DNA from: Chitinophagaceae bacterium
GTDB taxonomy: Bacteria; Bacteroidota; Bacteroidia; Chitinophagales; Chitinophagaceae
NCBI GenBank assembly: GCA_023251255.1
Contig: JAHEZD010000025.1
Location: 1 to 64,000, forward strand
Direction of reading: 5' to 3'
Length of the DNA: 64,000 nucleotides
In this document: positions 16,286 to 24,661 of the stretch, piece after piece
How the letters are laid out: each line of letters starts with the position of its first letter
Numbering within the stretch: the first letter of the stretch is position 1
The notes under the pieces: generated by a model
What the model was told of the DNA's origin: nothing
Seen by the model: only the letters and a program-made list of their open reading frames with translations
Database searches by the model: none
Translations under genes and position numbers: made by a program

Positions 16286-17173
16286 TTATTGCCCAAATGG
16301 CTTTTGGTTGGCGCAGTCAATGTTTCCGCCTGGCACAACATGGAAGTATTGGCAGAAGTATTGGTAGTACCCATATCGATAACTTGTTCTTTGTGTATTT
16401 GCCCCTTTACCGCATTCAATGCCCCCATTGATTACGTTCAGTGTGGCGCCGAAACCGGGCAATCTCCCTTTGGCCATATCATCGGGAGTTGGTGACCAGT
16501 TGCCAACCATGATATCGTGGCAGGATGGTTTGGGAAACTGTGGCGTGACCCAGAACCAAATAGCGGAAGCAAATGATAATAGCGGGTCTTTGGACAATAG
16601 TTCAGGATGCTGGAGCAGGGTGTCCCTGTTTCCGAACCAAGCTTGGCTGAACTGGCCATAATTATAGTTCCATGATAATTGCTTGGGCCCACGGCCATAG
16701 TAATATTTACCTGCAACGCCCGGATAGCTTTTTTTGGAGGTATCGTTGTAAGTATTGGGCTGGCCATTGTTGTTTTCTTCCAAGTAATAGAGGCCCCATT
16801 TGTAATAGCCACCGGGAGCGGCGTCCCAGCCGCCACTGGTTTCCTGGGCTATATTGGCAAGGAAGGCTGCCAGTTCCCTTTTCTGGATATTGCTATCGTT
16901 GCCCGAGAGGAAGGATGGGAACAGTTTTGCTGCCTGCACAAATGCATTGAAGGAATAGAAATCGGGGTTGTGGTTAATGGAATCTTTCAGACCAATGCCG
17001 TACCTATTGGGGAAGAGTTCATTCCATGTTCTGTTGTCCAATAATTTAGTAAGATTGGTATTGTCTGTGTTGTCGATTGTTTCCTTCAATGGCTTGGCCG
17101 AGTGGTTTTTTTGACCACAACCAATCTGTGCGACGAATAGCAGGCAATAGAAAAAAGGGGCTGTTTTTTTCAT
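16286..17173 (-). CDS. GH19 chitinase-like secreted hydrolase
   Basis: A 295-residue exported protein of the GH19 (plant class I chitinase / endolysin) fold. The start at 17173 gives MKKTAPFFYCLLFVAQIGCG, a signal with a possible lipobox Cys; the frame from 17311 adds a non-leader segment. Catalytic Glu is likely in ANIAQETSGGW (about residue 111). The second family signature is YYYGRGPKQLSWNYNYG, and NVINGGIECG lies at the back of the cleft. GH19 enzymes hydrolyse chitin or peptidoglycan by inversion. Single gene, flanked on both sides by small repeats. Confidence 0.92.
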   Translation of the reverse strand: MKKTAPFFYCLLFVAQIGCGQKNHSAKPLKETIDNTDNTNLTKLLDNRTWNELFPNRYGIGLKDSINHNPDFYSFNAFVQAAKLFPSFLSGNDSNIQKRELAAFLANIAQETSGGWDAAPGGYYKWGLYYLEENNNGQPNTYNDTSKKSYPGVAGKYYYGRGPKQLSWNYNYGQFSQAWFGNRDTLLQHPELLSKDPLLSFASAIWFWVTPQFPKPSCHDIMVGNWSPTPDDMAKGRLPGFGATLNVINGGIECGKGANTQRTSYRYGYYQYFCQYFHVVPGGNIDCANQKPFGQ

Positions 17174-17198
17174 TGGAGTAAATCTCCGATTATTTTTT

Positions 17199-17325
17199 AG
17201 AAGCTGTTTAAGAAAAGTACCGGGAACCATCCATTGTTCCCTTTCTTGCCACGAATGGCACAAATGAGCACGAATTATTCGTGCCAAACCAATAGCTATC
17301 GGTTCGTGCATTCGTGGCTAAAATG
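17199..17325. repeat. Solo MITE end and CACGAATG repeat, copy 2
   Basis: TTAGAAGCTGTTTA at 17197-17210 equals one terminal repeat of MITE copy A, without a partner end. From 17232 to 17325 lies the inverted copy of the CACGAATG repeat seen at 7936-7990 (GCACGAATTATTCGTGC and TTCGTGCATTCGTGGCTA). No gene in 17174-17471. Confidence 0.55.
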
Positions 17326-17471
17326 GAGCTTTTGAATTTGCATAGCTGCACAAATTCATTGTTGCTAATTGGCCATTGGAAAATGTGGATCATGCTTTTC
17401 TTATCACTTTTGCCGAGGAGGGGTTAATTGGGGAAAGCGGACCTGTGATGGAATGGTTAATGGCAGGTCAA

Positions 17472-18329
17472 TCAGTATTTTACCGTGGCGGATATCATGA
17501 GGCTCCTATTGGTTGAAAAACCCTGGTGCCAATAACCTTTGTAGTTCAGGTCCCAAGGCTGCCATTCCTTGGCAAGGGGTTCTATCTCCTTTTTGAAATA
17601 GATATAGGGACTGTACCATGTTTGGTAGCTGTCCTTTCCCTCTATGACCAGTTTCTTCTGCCTTTTATTATACGGCACCTTCAGCCATTCTATGGCCACA
17701 AAAAAATCCTTGTCCGGAAGAATGATCCTGTATTGCTCCACATTGATCCATGCATCTTCCTTTCTCGAATTAATTTCAATAATGGTGTCAGCTAAATCAA
17801 TGGATGGTGCCATGGTCAAGCTGTCCATTCCATAAATCCTGATCCTGAACAATGATTGGTCACGTGCTTTGTAAACATGTATTTCACTCAATAAGGAATG
17901 CTCCACTGGCGCTTGGAGCCGCTGGGCCACTTGGGCCGTAATGCCTGAAGTGGTATAACTATAATAACTGATGCCCGTAAACTTATTGAGTATAGCAGAC
18001 TTACTGTTGCGCCTATTGTTCACCACCACTTCCTTTAAGGTGGCTGGTTTTGCCTCCAACTGGTAGAGGCCGTTTGCGGGAAGTTTGCCTATGGGCAGTT
18101 TCAATGTTGTATAACCAATAGAGGAAATAACCAGGGTGTCCCCAGCAATTGTTTCTACCGCCAAGTTGAACCTTCCTTCCCCGTTGGCATTGGTGCCAGT
18201 ATTTTTTTTCACCAGGGCAATGGTGGCATAGGGAACTACTTCTTTTGTTATGCTATTGATGACTTTTCCCGTATAGACCGTTTGGCTATAGCTGAGTATG
18301 GGAAGAAGGAGCAACAGCAGGATTTTCAT
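17472..18329 (-). CDS. Carboxypeptidase-regulatory-like domain protein, exported
   Basis: A 285-residue exported protein. The start at 18329 (MKILLLLLLPILSYSQ) gives a clean signal peptide and leaves a 16-bp gap after the PAP2 gene; an earlier frame start would overlap that gene. The N-terminal module (YTGKVINSITKEVVPYATIA through GYTTLKLPIG) is the CarboxypepD_reg-like beta-sandwich common in Bacteroidota outer-membrane proteins. The C-terminal 180 residues were not recognised and contain no barrel signature. Last gene of a three-gene envelope operon. Confidence 0.82.
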   Translation of the reverse strand: MKILLLLLLPILSYSQTVYTGKVINSITKEVVPYATIALVKKNTGTNANGEGRFNLAVETIAGDTLVISSIGYTTLKLPIGKLPANGLYQLEAKPATLKEVVVNNRRNSKSAILNKFTGISYYSYTTSGITAQVAQRLQAPVEHSLLSEIHVYKARDQSLFRIRIYGMDSLTMAPSIDLADTIIEINSRKEDAWINVEQYRIILPDKDFFVAIEWLKVPYNKRQKKLVIEGKDSYQTWYSPYIYFKKEIEPLAKEWQPWDLNYKGYWHQGFSTNRSLMISATVKY

Positions 18330-18345
18330 GAGCAATAATTTACTA

Positions 18346-18966
18346 TTATATCTTGCCAATTGTTCCATGTTTTGGATGCATGATTTTCTTGTTCAACCAA
18401 TGGCTCAGATAGGCGCTGCCCACACCAATGGCTGCACCTGCAAAAACATCCGTGGGATAATGTTCGCCCAAGTACAGGCGTGAATAGCCAACACTTGCAG
18501 CCCATGCATAGGCTGGTACCACTACATACCATTTTTTGAAGTTGATGCTCAGGGATGCTGCTGTGGCAAAGGCAGTAGATGTATGCCCAGAAGGGAAGGA
18601 CGCATCATTGTCTATTTGATAGGGATGTATAAGCGTTGGGTATTTTTCATAGGGCCTTGCACGGTCCACCGTATATTTCAGGCCCTGTGTTATAGCTGTA
18701 TTGATGACCAATGCGCCAACAGCTTCCCAGCCCCTGTACTGCAATTGCTTGTCTTTCTTGATATAGCCTGCTGCCAGGATGCTGATTGGGGAGGCCAATG
18801 CAATGGGGTACACGGATGATGAACTGGCTTTCCAAATAGAAGATGTGGGGTTGCTTGGGTTGATATTGTCCAGCAGCTTCACTTCCCAGTTTTGGGACCA
18901 TGCAGTATTGATAAAGAGCAAGGGTAACAGCAGGAGGAAACAATAAACAGCAGGAAATCTTTTCAT
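18346..18966 (-). CDS. PAP2-superfamily lipid phosphatase
   Basis: A 206-residue membrane-associated phosphatase. After a signal-like N-terminus it shows the three PAP2 motifs: KYTVDRARPYEK, PSGHTST, and SRLYLGEHYPTDV, which includes the catalytic histidines. Such enzymes dephosphorylate undecaprenyl pyrophosphate, phosphatidate or lipid A on the periplasmic side; the substrate is not decidable here. Middle gene of a tight minus-strand operon (18 bp after the barrel gene, 16 bp before the regulatory-domain gene). Confidence 0.92.
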   Translation of the reverse strand: MKRFPAVYCFLLLLPLLFINTAWSQNWEVKLLDNINPSNPTSSIWKASSSSVYPIALASPISILAAGYIKKDKQLQYRGWEAVGALVINTAITQGLKYTVDRARPYEKYPTLIHPYQIDNDASFPSGHTSTAFATAASLSINFKKWYVVVPAYAWAASVGYSRLYLGEHYPTDVFAGAAIGVGSAYLSHWLNKKIMHPKHGTIGKI

Positions 18967-18984
18967 GCTGTAAACATAAGGTTC

Positions 18985-19572
18985 CTAGAAACTATAGCCA
19001 AGCGACAAATAGGGCAGTATGGAAGCTGCCACATTCCTGTTGCGCAGTTTGCTTATGGGGATAAGCGGGGACAATCCGATCCTGAACAGGAACCCGTTGT
19101 TGGACGACTGGTAGCGGTAGCCGATGGTGGAAGCCAGCCAGAACCTTGTTTTGCTGTCTTCTACGCTTAGTATTGTCCAGTTGTCGTCATTGTAAACACA
19201 ACCGCAGAATTGGATATAACCTGTGTCTGTCTGATTAATAGGATATGTTTTGGTGTACCTGGGAATGGTGAGCAGGCCGCCAATACCTATTTCCAGCGCA
19301 TTCTGCTTGCCAAGGAAGAAATTGCTGCTGATGGGAAGGGTGGTCAAATTGCCATCGGGCAGGTTAGCGTAGCCGATACCGGTGCGGAAGCCTATTGCAT
19401 TGGTTTTGCCAAAGCGTTGGTCGTAATGGATGGAATAGGTAACCCCTGTTCCGCCCACTTCTGCAAAGACCGTTTTGGGGTGCTTATTATTTGTTATACG
19501 CAGGGAACTGTCCTGCGCTGATAGGGAACAAACTGCAAACAGGAAGATGGATGCGATGAATGACTTGCCCAT
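18985..19572 (-). CDS. Hypothetical outer-membrane beta-barrel protein
   Basis: A 195-residue protein with a signal peptide (MGKSFIASIFLFAVCSLSAQ) and alternating-hydrophobic strands with Gly and aromatic residues, ending in LPYLSLGYSF, an aromatic C-terminus typical of small outer-membrane barrels. A Cys pair (QFCGCVYNDD) is unusual. No specific family recognised. First gene of the PAP2 operon, so an envelope lipid or permeability role is possible. Confidence 0.72.
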   Translation of the reverse strand: MGKSFIASIFLFAVCSLSAQDSSLRITNNKHPKTVFAEVGGTGVTYSIHYDQRFGKTNAIGFRTGIGYANLPDGNLTTLPISSNFFLGKQNALEIGIGGLLTIPRYTKTYPINQTDTGYIQFCGCVYNDDNWTILSVEDSKTRFWLASTIGYRYQSSNNGFLFRIGLSPLIPISKLRNRNVAASILPYLSLGYSF

Positions 19573-19682
19573 AAGCTTGGTTTAGTCCAATTGACAGCTA
19601 GTTTCCGCTAATCATTGCATATAAATAAAAATAACCTGTTGGCGGAGTTAATTCTTCCCAAATCATATTAAGCAGTTATTAA

Positions 19683-19830
19683 CATCATTGCCCTTTGGCT
19701 TTCAGCCAAGGGATAATGATATTGGGTGGACGATATTGGCTTTAGCCAAAGCTTTGCGTTTTGGGCTAAAGCCCAAGTTGTGATCGTTCTTTTCATAACC
19801 CCGACCTAAAGGATCGGGGCAATGAATCTA
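19683..19830. repeat. Cluster of GGCTAAAGCC-type palindromes
   Basis: Four successive imperfect palindromes: CATTGCCCTTTGGCTTTCAG with its arm GCCAAGGGATAATG, ATTGGCTTTAGCCAAAGC, TTTGGGCTAAAGCCCAAG, and CCCCGACCTAAAGGATCGGGG. The first resembles the perfect hairpin at 40042-40072, so they look like dispersed REP-like sequences. No gene lies in 19573-19974. Confidence 0.65.
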
Positions 19831-19906
19831 TTGTACCTATTGACGCATTATTCTATTTTCAACTTCAAAGCGGAGGGAAATCAACTCCATCAACGGGTTA
19901 AAAATA

Positions 19907-19944
19907 TCAAAAAGCCAGACCGATACTGGGCCTGGCTTTTATTT
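19907..19944. terminator. Terminator of valS
   Basis: AAAAGCCAG pairs with CTGGCTTTT across a 13-nt loop, with T-rich sequence on both sides, 31 bp past the valS stop. Confidence 0.75.
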
Positions 19945-19974
19945 TAAGCGCTTAATCTATAATCCGGCCTAGGG

Positions 19975-22689
19975 TCACAAGTTGGCCAAACTCTCCTCTA
20001 TTGTTTTTATCCTTGCTTCGGCATCTGCTTTTTTCTTCTGTTCATTGGCAATGACTTCGGGTTTGGCATTAGTCACAAAACGTTCATTGCCGAGTTTCCT
20101 GTCAACGCTAAGAAGGAAACCTTTTTGGTAATCAAGGTCCTTTAACAGTTCTTCCTTCAATGCCACTGCATCAACTTCTTTTTCGGCTTCCATAAAGAAC
20201 TTCTCATGCTCAATGGCTACCACAATACTATTTGCTACAGGTCCATTCACATAATCAATGCTTTCTGCATTTACCTGCTTCTTCAAAATATCCTCAATGG
20301 AGGCATAGTTTTCCTTTGCTGCTGTTTGTATGTGCAGCTTGATTGTTTCCTTGGGCTTGATCTGGTTCTTTGCCCTTGCTTCACGGAGCGAGGTAATTAC
20401 ATTCTTCAACAAACCACCTTGTAGTAAAACCATGGACTGTGGGCTATTGACTGCTGTTTGTTGCTTCACACATAAATCATCTTCCCTTGCTGTTAATTGA
20501 TGGTAGATTTCTTCCGTTACAAAAGGCATGAACGGATGGAGCAATTGCATCAATTCTTCAAAGAAGCCAACCGTTTTTTCATATATGGCTGCTTCAATGG
20601 GCTGTTCAAAACCGGGCTTCACCCATTCCAGGTACCAGCTACAGAAATCGTCCCAAATCAAGGAATAAACAGTTTTCAGCGCTTCGCTTAAACGGAACTG
20701 CTTCAACAAATTCTCCACTTCCAATTTCACTTCATTGAGCCTGTTGGAAAACCAGAGGGTCGGGAAGTCGGACAAGTCTGAAAGTCCATTATCATTGCTT
20801 TCGGTCTTCCGCCCTTCTTCACTTCCCGTCTTCCGCCCTTCCCACATCTTCACCAGCTTCAGTGCATTCCACAATTTATTATTGAAGTTCCTTCCCTGTT
20901 CCAGGCTGCCCTCATCAAACATCAGGTCATTACCAGCAGGGGAGGAGAACATGATGCCAAAACGTACAGCATCTGCCCCGTATTTATCAATCAGTTCCAA
21001 GAGGTCAGGTGAGTTGCCCAATTGCTTGCTCATTTTCCTGCCCTGCTTGTCACGAACCATTCCAGTAAAGTACACATCTTTGAACGGCTGCTCTTTCTTG
21101 TATTCATAGCCAGCCATGATCATCCGGGCTACCCAGAAAAAGATAATGTCCTGACCGGTAACCAGTGTGGTGGTTGGGTAGTAATACTCAGCTTCTTCAT
21201 TACCGGGGTTGCTGATACCCTTGAACACTTCCATGGGCCAAAGCCAGGAGGAGAACCAGGTGTCAAGACAATCTTCATCTTGGGTAAGCTTAATGCTCAA
21301 TGCCGAATGCTCAACGCTTTTGCCTTCGGCCTTCAGCTTTAAGCTTTTAGCCTCTTCTTCAGTTGCTGCTACATAACAATTTCCATCTTCATCGTACCAA
21401 GCCGGAATCTGCTGCCCCCACCAAAGCTGACGGGAAATGCACCAGTCCTTGATATTGTTCAGCCAATGGCTATAGGTGTTCTTTGTTTTTTGTGGATGGA
21501 ATTTTATTTCATCGTTCATTACAGCAGACAATGCTTCAGGGTTCCTGTTCATGAATTCCTTCATATTGATGAACCATTGCAACGACAAACGGGATTCGAC
21601 AGCAGTATCTGGATTCCTTTCACTAAAGCCAACCTGTCCTTTGTAGTCTTCCACTTTTTCCAGTTGACCAAGGGCCTTGATGTCTTCGGCAATTTTCTTC
21701 CTTAGTTCAAACCTGTCAACACCATTGTAGGAAAGCACCAGTTCAGAAGGATTGTCTTCCATTAGTTCCTCTGAAGTAAACTTTCCTTCAGGATCCAATG
21801 TGTTCAGTGCTTTGAGGTTATGCTTGCGGCCAAGTTCATTATCATTCTTGTCATGTGCAGGCGTAATCTTCAATGCACCTGTTCCAAATTCGGCATCCAC
21901 ATATTCATCTGCTATAATGGGTATTTTCCGATTGATGATGGGAACGATTACTTCCTTGCCCACCCATGCGGCATAACGTTCATCGGTTGGGTTCACGCAA
22001 ATGGCCACATCGCCCAATATGGTTTCTGGCCTTGTGGTAGCAACGGTAATACCCCCATCCCCTAAAGGAGTGTCTGCAAACGGGTACCTAACGTAATACA
22101 ATTTTGAATCAACTTCCTTGAAGATAACCTCTTCATCGCTGAGGGCAGTTTTACTGGCAGGGTCCCAGTTCACCATTCTTAACCCACGGTAAATAATGCC
22201 TTTTTCATGCAGGTCAATAAAAACCTTGATGACACTTTTGTAATAGTCATCGTCCATGGTGAAGGATGTCCTGTTCCAGTCCAGGCTACAGCCCAATTTT
22301 TTCAATTGCTGCAGGATGATGCCGCCATATTTTTCCTTCCATTCCCAGGCATAGGCCAGGAACTCTTCCCTTGTTAGGGATGATTTGGCAATGCCACGTT
22401 CACGCAGCATGGCCACCACTTTGGCTTCCGTGGCAATGGAAGCATGGTCGGTGCCGGGTACCCAACATGCATTGAAACCTTGCATCCTTGCACGGCGAAT
22501 CAGGATATCCTGAATGGTATTGTTGAGGCAATGGCCCATGTGCAGCACCCCTGTTACATTGGGGGGTGGGATGACGATGGTGTATGGTGTGCGTTCATCT
22601 GGGGTACTGTTGAAATAACCCCTATCCAACCAATGCTGGTACCAATTATTGTCTGCTGATTGATGGTCAAAATTCTTGCTTAGCTCCAT
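19975..22689 (-). CDS. valS: Valyl-tRNA synthetase
   Basis: Cytosolic class I synthetase that charges tRNA-Val. The 904-residue protein has PPPNVTGVLHMGHCLNNTIQ (the HIGH motif), an editing CP1 domain, DTWFSSWLWP, GRKMSKQLGNSPDLL (the KMSKS motif), an anticodon-binding domain, and a C-terminal coiled-coil arm (EKEVDAVALKEELLKDL onward). Two low-complexity segments are inserted in frame: about residues 446-468 (SLKLKAEGKSVEHSALSIKL) and about 616-644 (EGRKTGSEEGRKTESNDNG). Both lie at surface-exposed linkers, so activity should be retained. A TATTTTTG -7 box lies 27 bp upstream. Essential single-copy gene. Confidence 0.97.
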   Translation of the reverse strand: MELSKNFDHQSADNNWYQHWLDRGYFNSTPDERTPYTIVIPPPNVTGVLHMGHCLNNTIQDILIRRARMQGFNACWVPGTDHASIATEAKVVAMLRERGIAKSSLTREEFLAYAWEWKEKYGGIILQQLKKLGCSLDWNRTSFTMDDDYYKSVIKVFIDLHEKGIIYRGLRMVNWDPASKTALSDEEVIFKEVDSKLYYVRYPFADTPLGDGGITVATTRPETILGDVAICVNPTDERYAAWVGKEVIVPIINRKIPIIADEYVDAEFGTGALKITPAHDKNDNELGRKHNLKALNTLDPEGKFTSEELMEDNPSELVLSYNGVDRFELRKKIAEDIKALGQLEKVEDYKGQVGFSERNPDTAVESRLSLQWFINMKEFMNRNPEALSAVMNDEIKFHPQKTKNTYSHWLNNIKDWCISRQLWWGQQIPAWYDEDGNCYVAATEEEAKSLKLKAEGKSVEHSALSIKLTQDEDCLDTWFSSWLWPMEVFKGISNPGNEEAEYYYPTTTLVTGQDIIFFWVARMIMAGYEYKKEQPFKDVYFTGMVRDKQGRKMSKQLGNSPDLLELIDKYGADAVRFGIMFSSPAGNDLMFDEGSLEQGRNFNNKLWNALKLVKMWEGRKTGSEEGRKTESNDNGLSDLSDFPTLWFSNRLNEVKLEVENLLKQFRLSEALKTVYSLIWDDFCSWYLEWVKPGFEQPIEAAIYEKTVGFFEELMQLLHPFMPFVTEEIYHQLTAREDDLCVKQQTAVNSPQSMVLLQGGLLKNVITSLREARAKNQIKPKETIKLHIQTAAKENYASIEDILKKQVNAESIDYVNGPVANSIVVAIEHEKFFMEAEKEVDAVALKEELLKDLDYQKGFLLSVDRKLGNERFVTNAKPEVIANEQKKKADAEARIKTIEESLANL
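20757..20842. repeat. Low-complexity GGAAG/CGGAC insertion inside valS
   Basis: Read on the coding strand, degenerate tandem words GGGCGGAAGAC, GACGGGAAGTGAAGAAGG and GACTTGTCCGACTTCCCGACC lie in frame between conserved synthetase segments. They encode a Gly/Lys/Glu/Ser-rich linker not expected from the family. Confidence 0.65.
21285..21350. repeat. Low-complexity AGCTTAA/GCATT insertion inside valS
   Basis: On the coding strand it reads AAAAGCTTAAAGCTGAAGGC, then GTTGAGCATTCGGCATTGAG and CATTAAGC. The same words recur in hutU (GCTTAAAGCTGAGGG at about 52250; CAGCATTCAGCATTGAGC at about 52609). Confidence 0.65.
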
Positions 22690-22715
22690 GTTCTTGCTTC
22701 TTTCTTGAAAGTTGG

Positions 22716-22723
22716 CAAAAATA
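22716..22723 (-). promoter_or_regulatory. -7 promoter box of valS
   Basis: On the minus strand it reads TATTTTTG, an exact TAnnTTTG match, 27 bp upstream of the ATG at 22689. Confidence 0.5.
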
Positions 22724-22744
22724 AGGAAATGTGGGTGTAGGCAT

Positions 22745-22775
22745 TAAACGAAAAATGCCCTTTCACAAGGGCATT
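22745..22775 (-). terminator. Terminator of the small Cys-rich gene
   Basis: Nine-bp perfect stem AATGCCCTT/AAGGGCATT with a 4-nt loop, followed on the minus strand by TTTTCGTTT. It sits 27 bp past the stop of the small gene at 22802-23020, supporting that gene as transcribed. Confidence 0.78.
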
Positions 22776-22801
22776 CATGGGGTAATGGTATACGGTTCGG
22801 G

Positions 22802-23020
22802 CTATAATAACAGCATCTTCCCGTCCCAGCTACTTAACAGGGAAATATCCGCTTCAATGTCAATCTTTTTGGAAACGCTCCTTTCTGGTTCAATTAAGCA
22901 ATTGTTGTTCAGGCTGCTTTTACAGAATGGCTGGTAGCAGCAATTGCTGTTTGTATTGCCCCCTGCTGTTTTTGCAAGGGAGATGCAGAGCAGGGATGCT
23001 ATGGTCAGTATTGGTTTCAT
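22802..23020 (-). CDS. Small secreted Cys-rich protein
   Basis: A 72-residue protein with a signal-like N-terminus (MKPILTIASLLCISLAKTAG) and a mature peptide containing four Cys (NCCYQPFCKSSLNNNC), which could form two disulfides after export. The family is unknown. It is followed by a well-formed intrinsic terminator, which supports expression. Neighbours are valS downstream and the divergent exonuclease/GIY-YIG gene upstream. Confidence 0.6.
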   Translation of the reverse strand: MKPILTIASLLCISLAKTAGGNTNSNCCYQPFCKSSLNNNCLIEPERSVSKKIDIEADISLLSSWDGKMLLL

Positions 23021-23189
23021 TGGTATGTATTTACAGTTGCAAATTTGCGTGGCAATATTGTCACGGCAGGGTTAATCATTGTTAATTAACCTATACGTTT
23101 GCGTAAACAGGAAGTTACATCGGGGCAATTATTTTTTTATGTGCATAAGCATCGCCCATCAAGAATTGCCTCTTTTCTTTTCCACATTC

Positions 23190-23197
23190 TATCTTTG
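23190..23197 (+). promoter_or_regulatory. -7 promoter box of the exonuclease/GIY-YIG gene
   Basis: TATCTTTG, an exact TAnnTTTG match, 43 bp upstream of the ATG at 23240. A T-rich tract lies at the -33 position. Confidence 0.5.
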
Positions 23198-23239
23198 CGG
23201 TTTACACTTGCTTAATTTCAACCATCGTACCTATAAATT

Positions 23240-24598
23240 ATGTTTGCAATCATTGACATAGAAACAACAGGTGGCTATGCTTCAGCCAATGGCATCACTG
23301 AGATTGCCATTGTATTGCACAATGGCAAGGAAGTGGAAGGGAAGTACAGTACACTGATCAATCCCAATCAGGCCATTCCCCGCTATGTACAGGGGCTAAC
23401 AGGTATTACAGACGAAATGGTTTCCACAGCTCCCCAATTTTCCACAGTGGCGGAGAATATTTTCAACCTGATCAAGGACCGGATTTTTGTAGCGCATAAT
23501 GTGAACTTCGATTACTCTTTTGTGAAATGGCATCTGGGAAAGGCAGGATTTGACCTGACTGCCCCGAAACTTTGTACGATCAGGAGTGCAAGGAAAATTT
23601 TCCCCGGTTACCGTAAATATGGGCTGGGAAGCATCTGCCATGAACTGGGCATTGAGATCAATGACCGGCATAGGGCCATGGGCGATGCCTGGGCCACCAC
23701 CAAATTACTTGACCTACTGATTGCGAATGATAAGCATGGTGAAATTACCAAGATGATGAAGGGCAGGAACAAGGAGCAGTACCTTCCACCCAATTTATCC
23801 GACGAGCTGTTTGCACAATTGCCTAGCCAACCCGGTGTTTATTATTTCCATGACAAGAAGGGCAAGGTGGTGTATGTGGGCAAGGCCAAGGAAATAAAGC
23901 AACGTGTTACCAGCCATTTTTCCAATAACAAGAGCACCAAGCAGAAGCAGGACTTTTTGAGGAGCGTGTACAATATCACTTACAAGGTTTGTGGCACCGA
24001 GCTGATGGCCTCCATTTTGGAGAGCATTGAAATAAGGCGGCTCTGGCCCATGTTCAACCATAGCCAGAAGCGTTTTGAGCAGGTGTACGGATTGTATGCG
24101 TATGAAGATGCACGCGGCTACTGGCGGCTGATCATGGAGAAGAAAAAGAAGCACTTGCAGGCCATCCACAGTTTCGGTTCCTTGTTGGAGGGCAGGCAGA
24201 TGATCAAGAGCCTGATAGACCGTTTTGAACTATGTGCCAAACTCTGTTTTATAGACGTTAGCCCCGGACAGACCTTGGTTGAGACAAAAGGGGAACTGCC
24301 TGTTACCTACAATAAGCGTGTAAACGCTGCCATCAAATACCTGGAAGACCAGTTGCCCAGTTTTGTTATACGAGAAGATGATGAAGATGCAGTGGAACAG
24401 AGCTGCATACTGGTGGAGAAGGGCAAGTTTGCCGGTATGGGCAAAGTGCCCAAGGAAGCGGATTTCACATCCACCGAATCCGTAAAGCCCTATATGGAAC
24501 TGTTTCCTGAAAACACTTTTATCCGGAACCTAGTGTACCAGTATGCTACGAAATATCCTGAAAGGAAATCGGATATTGAATTGAGTGTAGCTGTTTAG
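23240..24598 (+). CDS. DEDDh exonuclease fused to a GIY-YIG (UvrC/Cho-like) nuclease domain
   Basis: A 452-residue two-nuclease protein. Residues 1-165 form a DnaQ-like 3'-5' exonuclease with AIIDIETTGG (first Asp/Glu), VAHNVNFDYSF (Asp) and DRHRAMGDAWATT (His and Asp). Residues about 195-275 form a GIY-YIG domain: QPGVYYFHDKKGKVVYVGKA, IKQRVTSHF, and LMASILESIEI with the catalytic Glu. The C-terminal 170 residues are family-specific. This architecture is known in bacteria and is annotated as a PolC/DnaQ-type plus UvrC N-terminal-like protein; a repair role is inferred from the domains. Monocistronic. Confidence 0.93.
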   Translation: MFAIIDIETTGGYASANGITEIAIVLHNGKEVEGKYSTLINPNQAIPRYVQGLTGITDEMVSTAPQFSTVAENIFNLIKDRIFVAHNVNFDYSFVKWHLGKAGFDLTAPKLCTIRSARKIFPGYRKYGLGSICHELGIEINDRHRAMGDAWATTKLLDLLIANDKHGEITKMMKGRNKEQYLPPNLSDELFAQLPSQPGVYYFHDKKGKVVYVGKAKEIKQRVTSHFSNNKSTKQKQDFLRSVYNITYKVCGTELMASILESIEIRRLWPMFNHSQKRFEQVYGLYAYEDARGYWRLIMEKKKKHLQAIHSFGSLLEGRQMIKSLIDRFELCAKLCFIDVSPGQTLVETKGELPVTYNKRVNAAIKYLEDQLPSFVIREDDEDAVEQSCILVEKGKFAGMGKVPKEADFTSTESVKPYMELFPENTFIRNLVYQYATKYPERKSDIELSVAV

Positions 24599-24661
24599 TA
24601 TTGCCTGTTTCTGCCCAAGCATAGCCCTGCATTTGTTTTGCGCGGGTTTGGAAGTCATACC

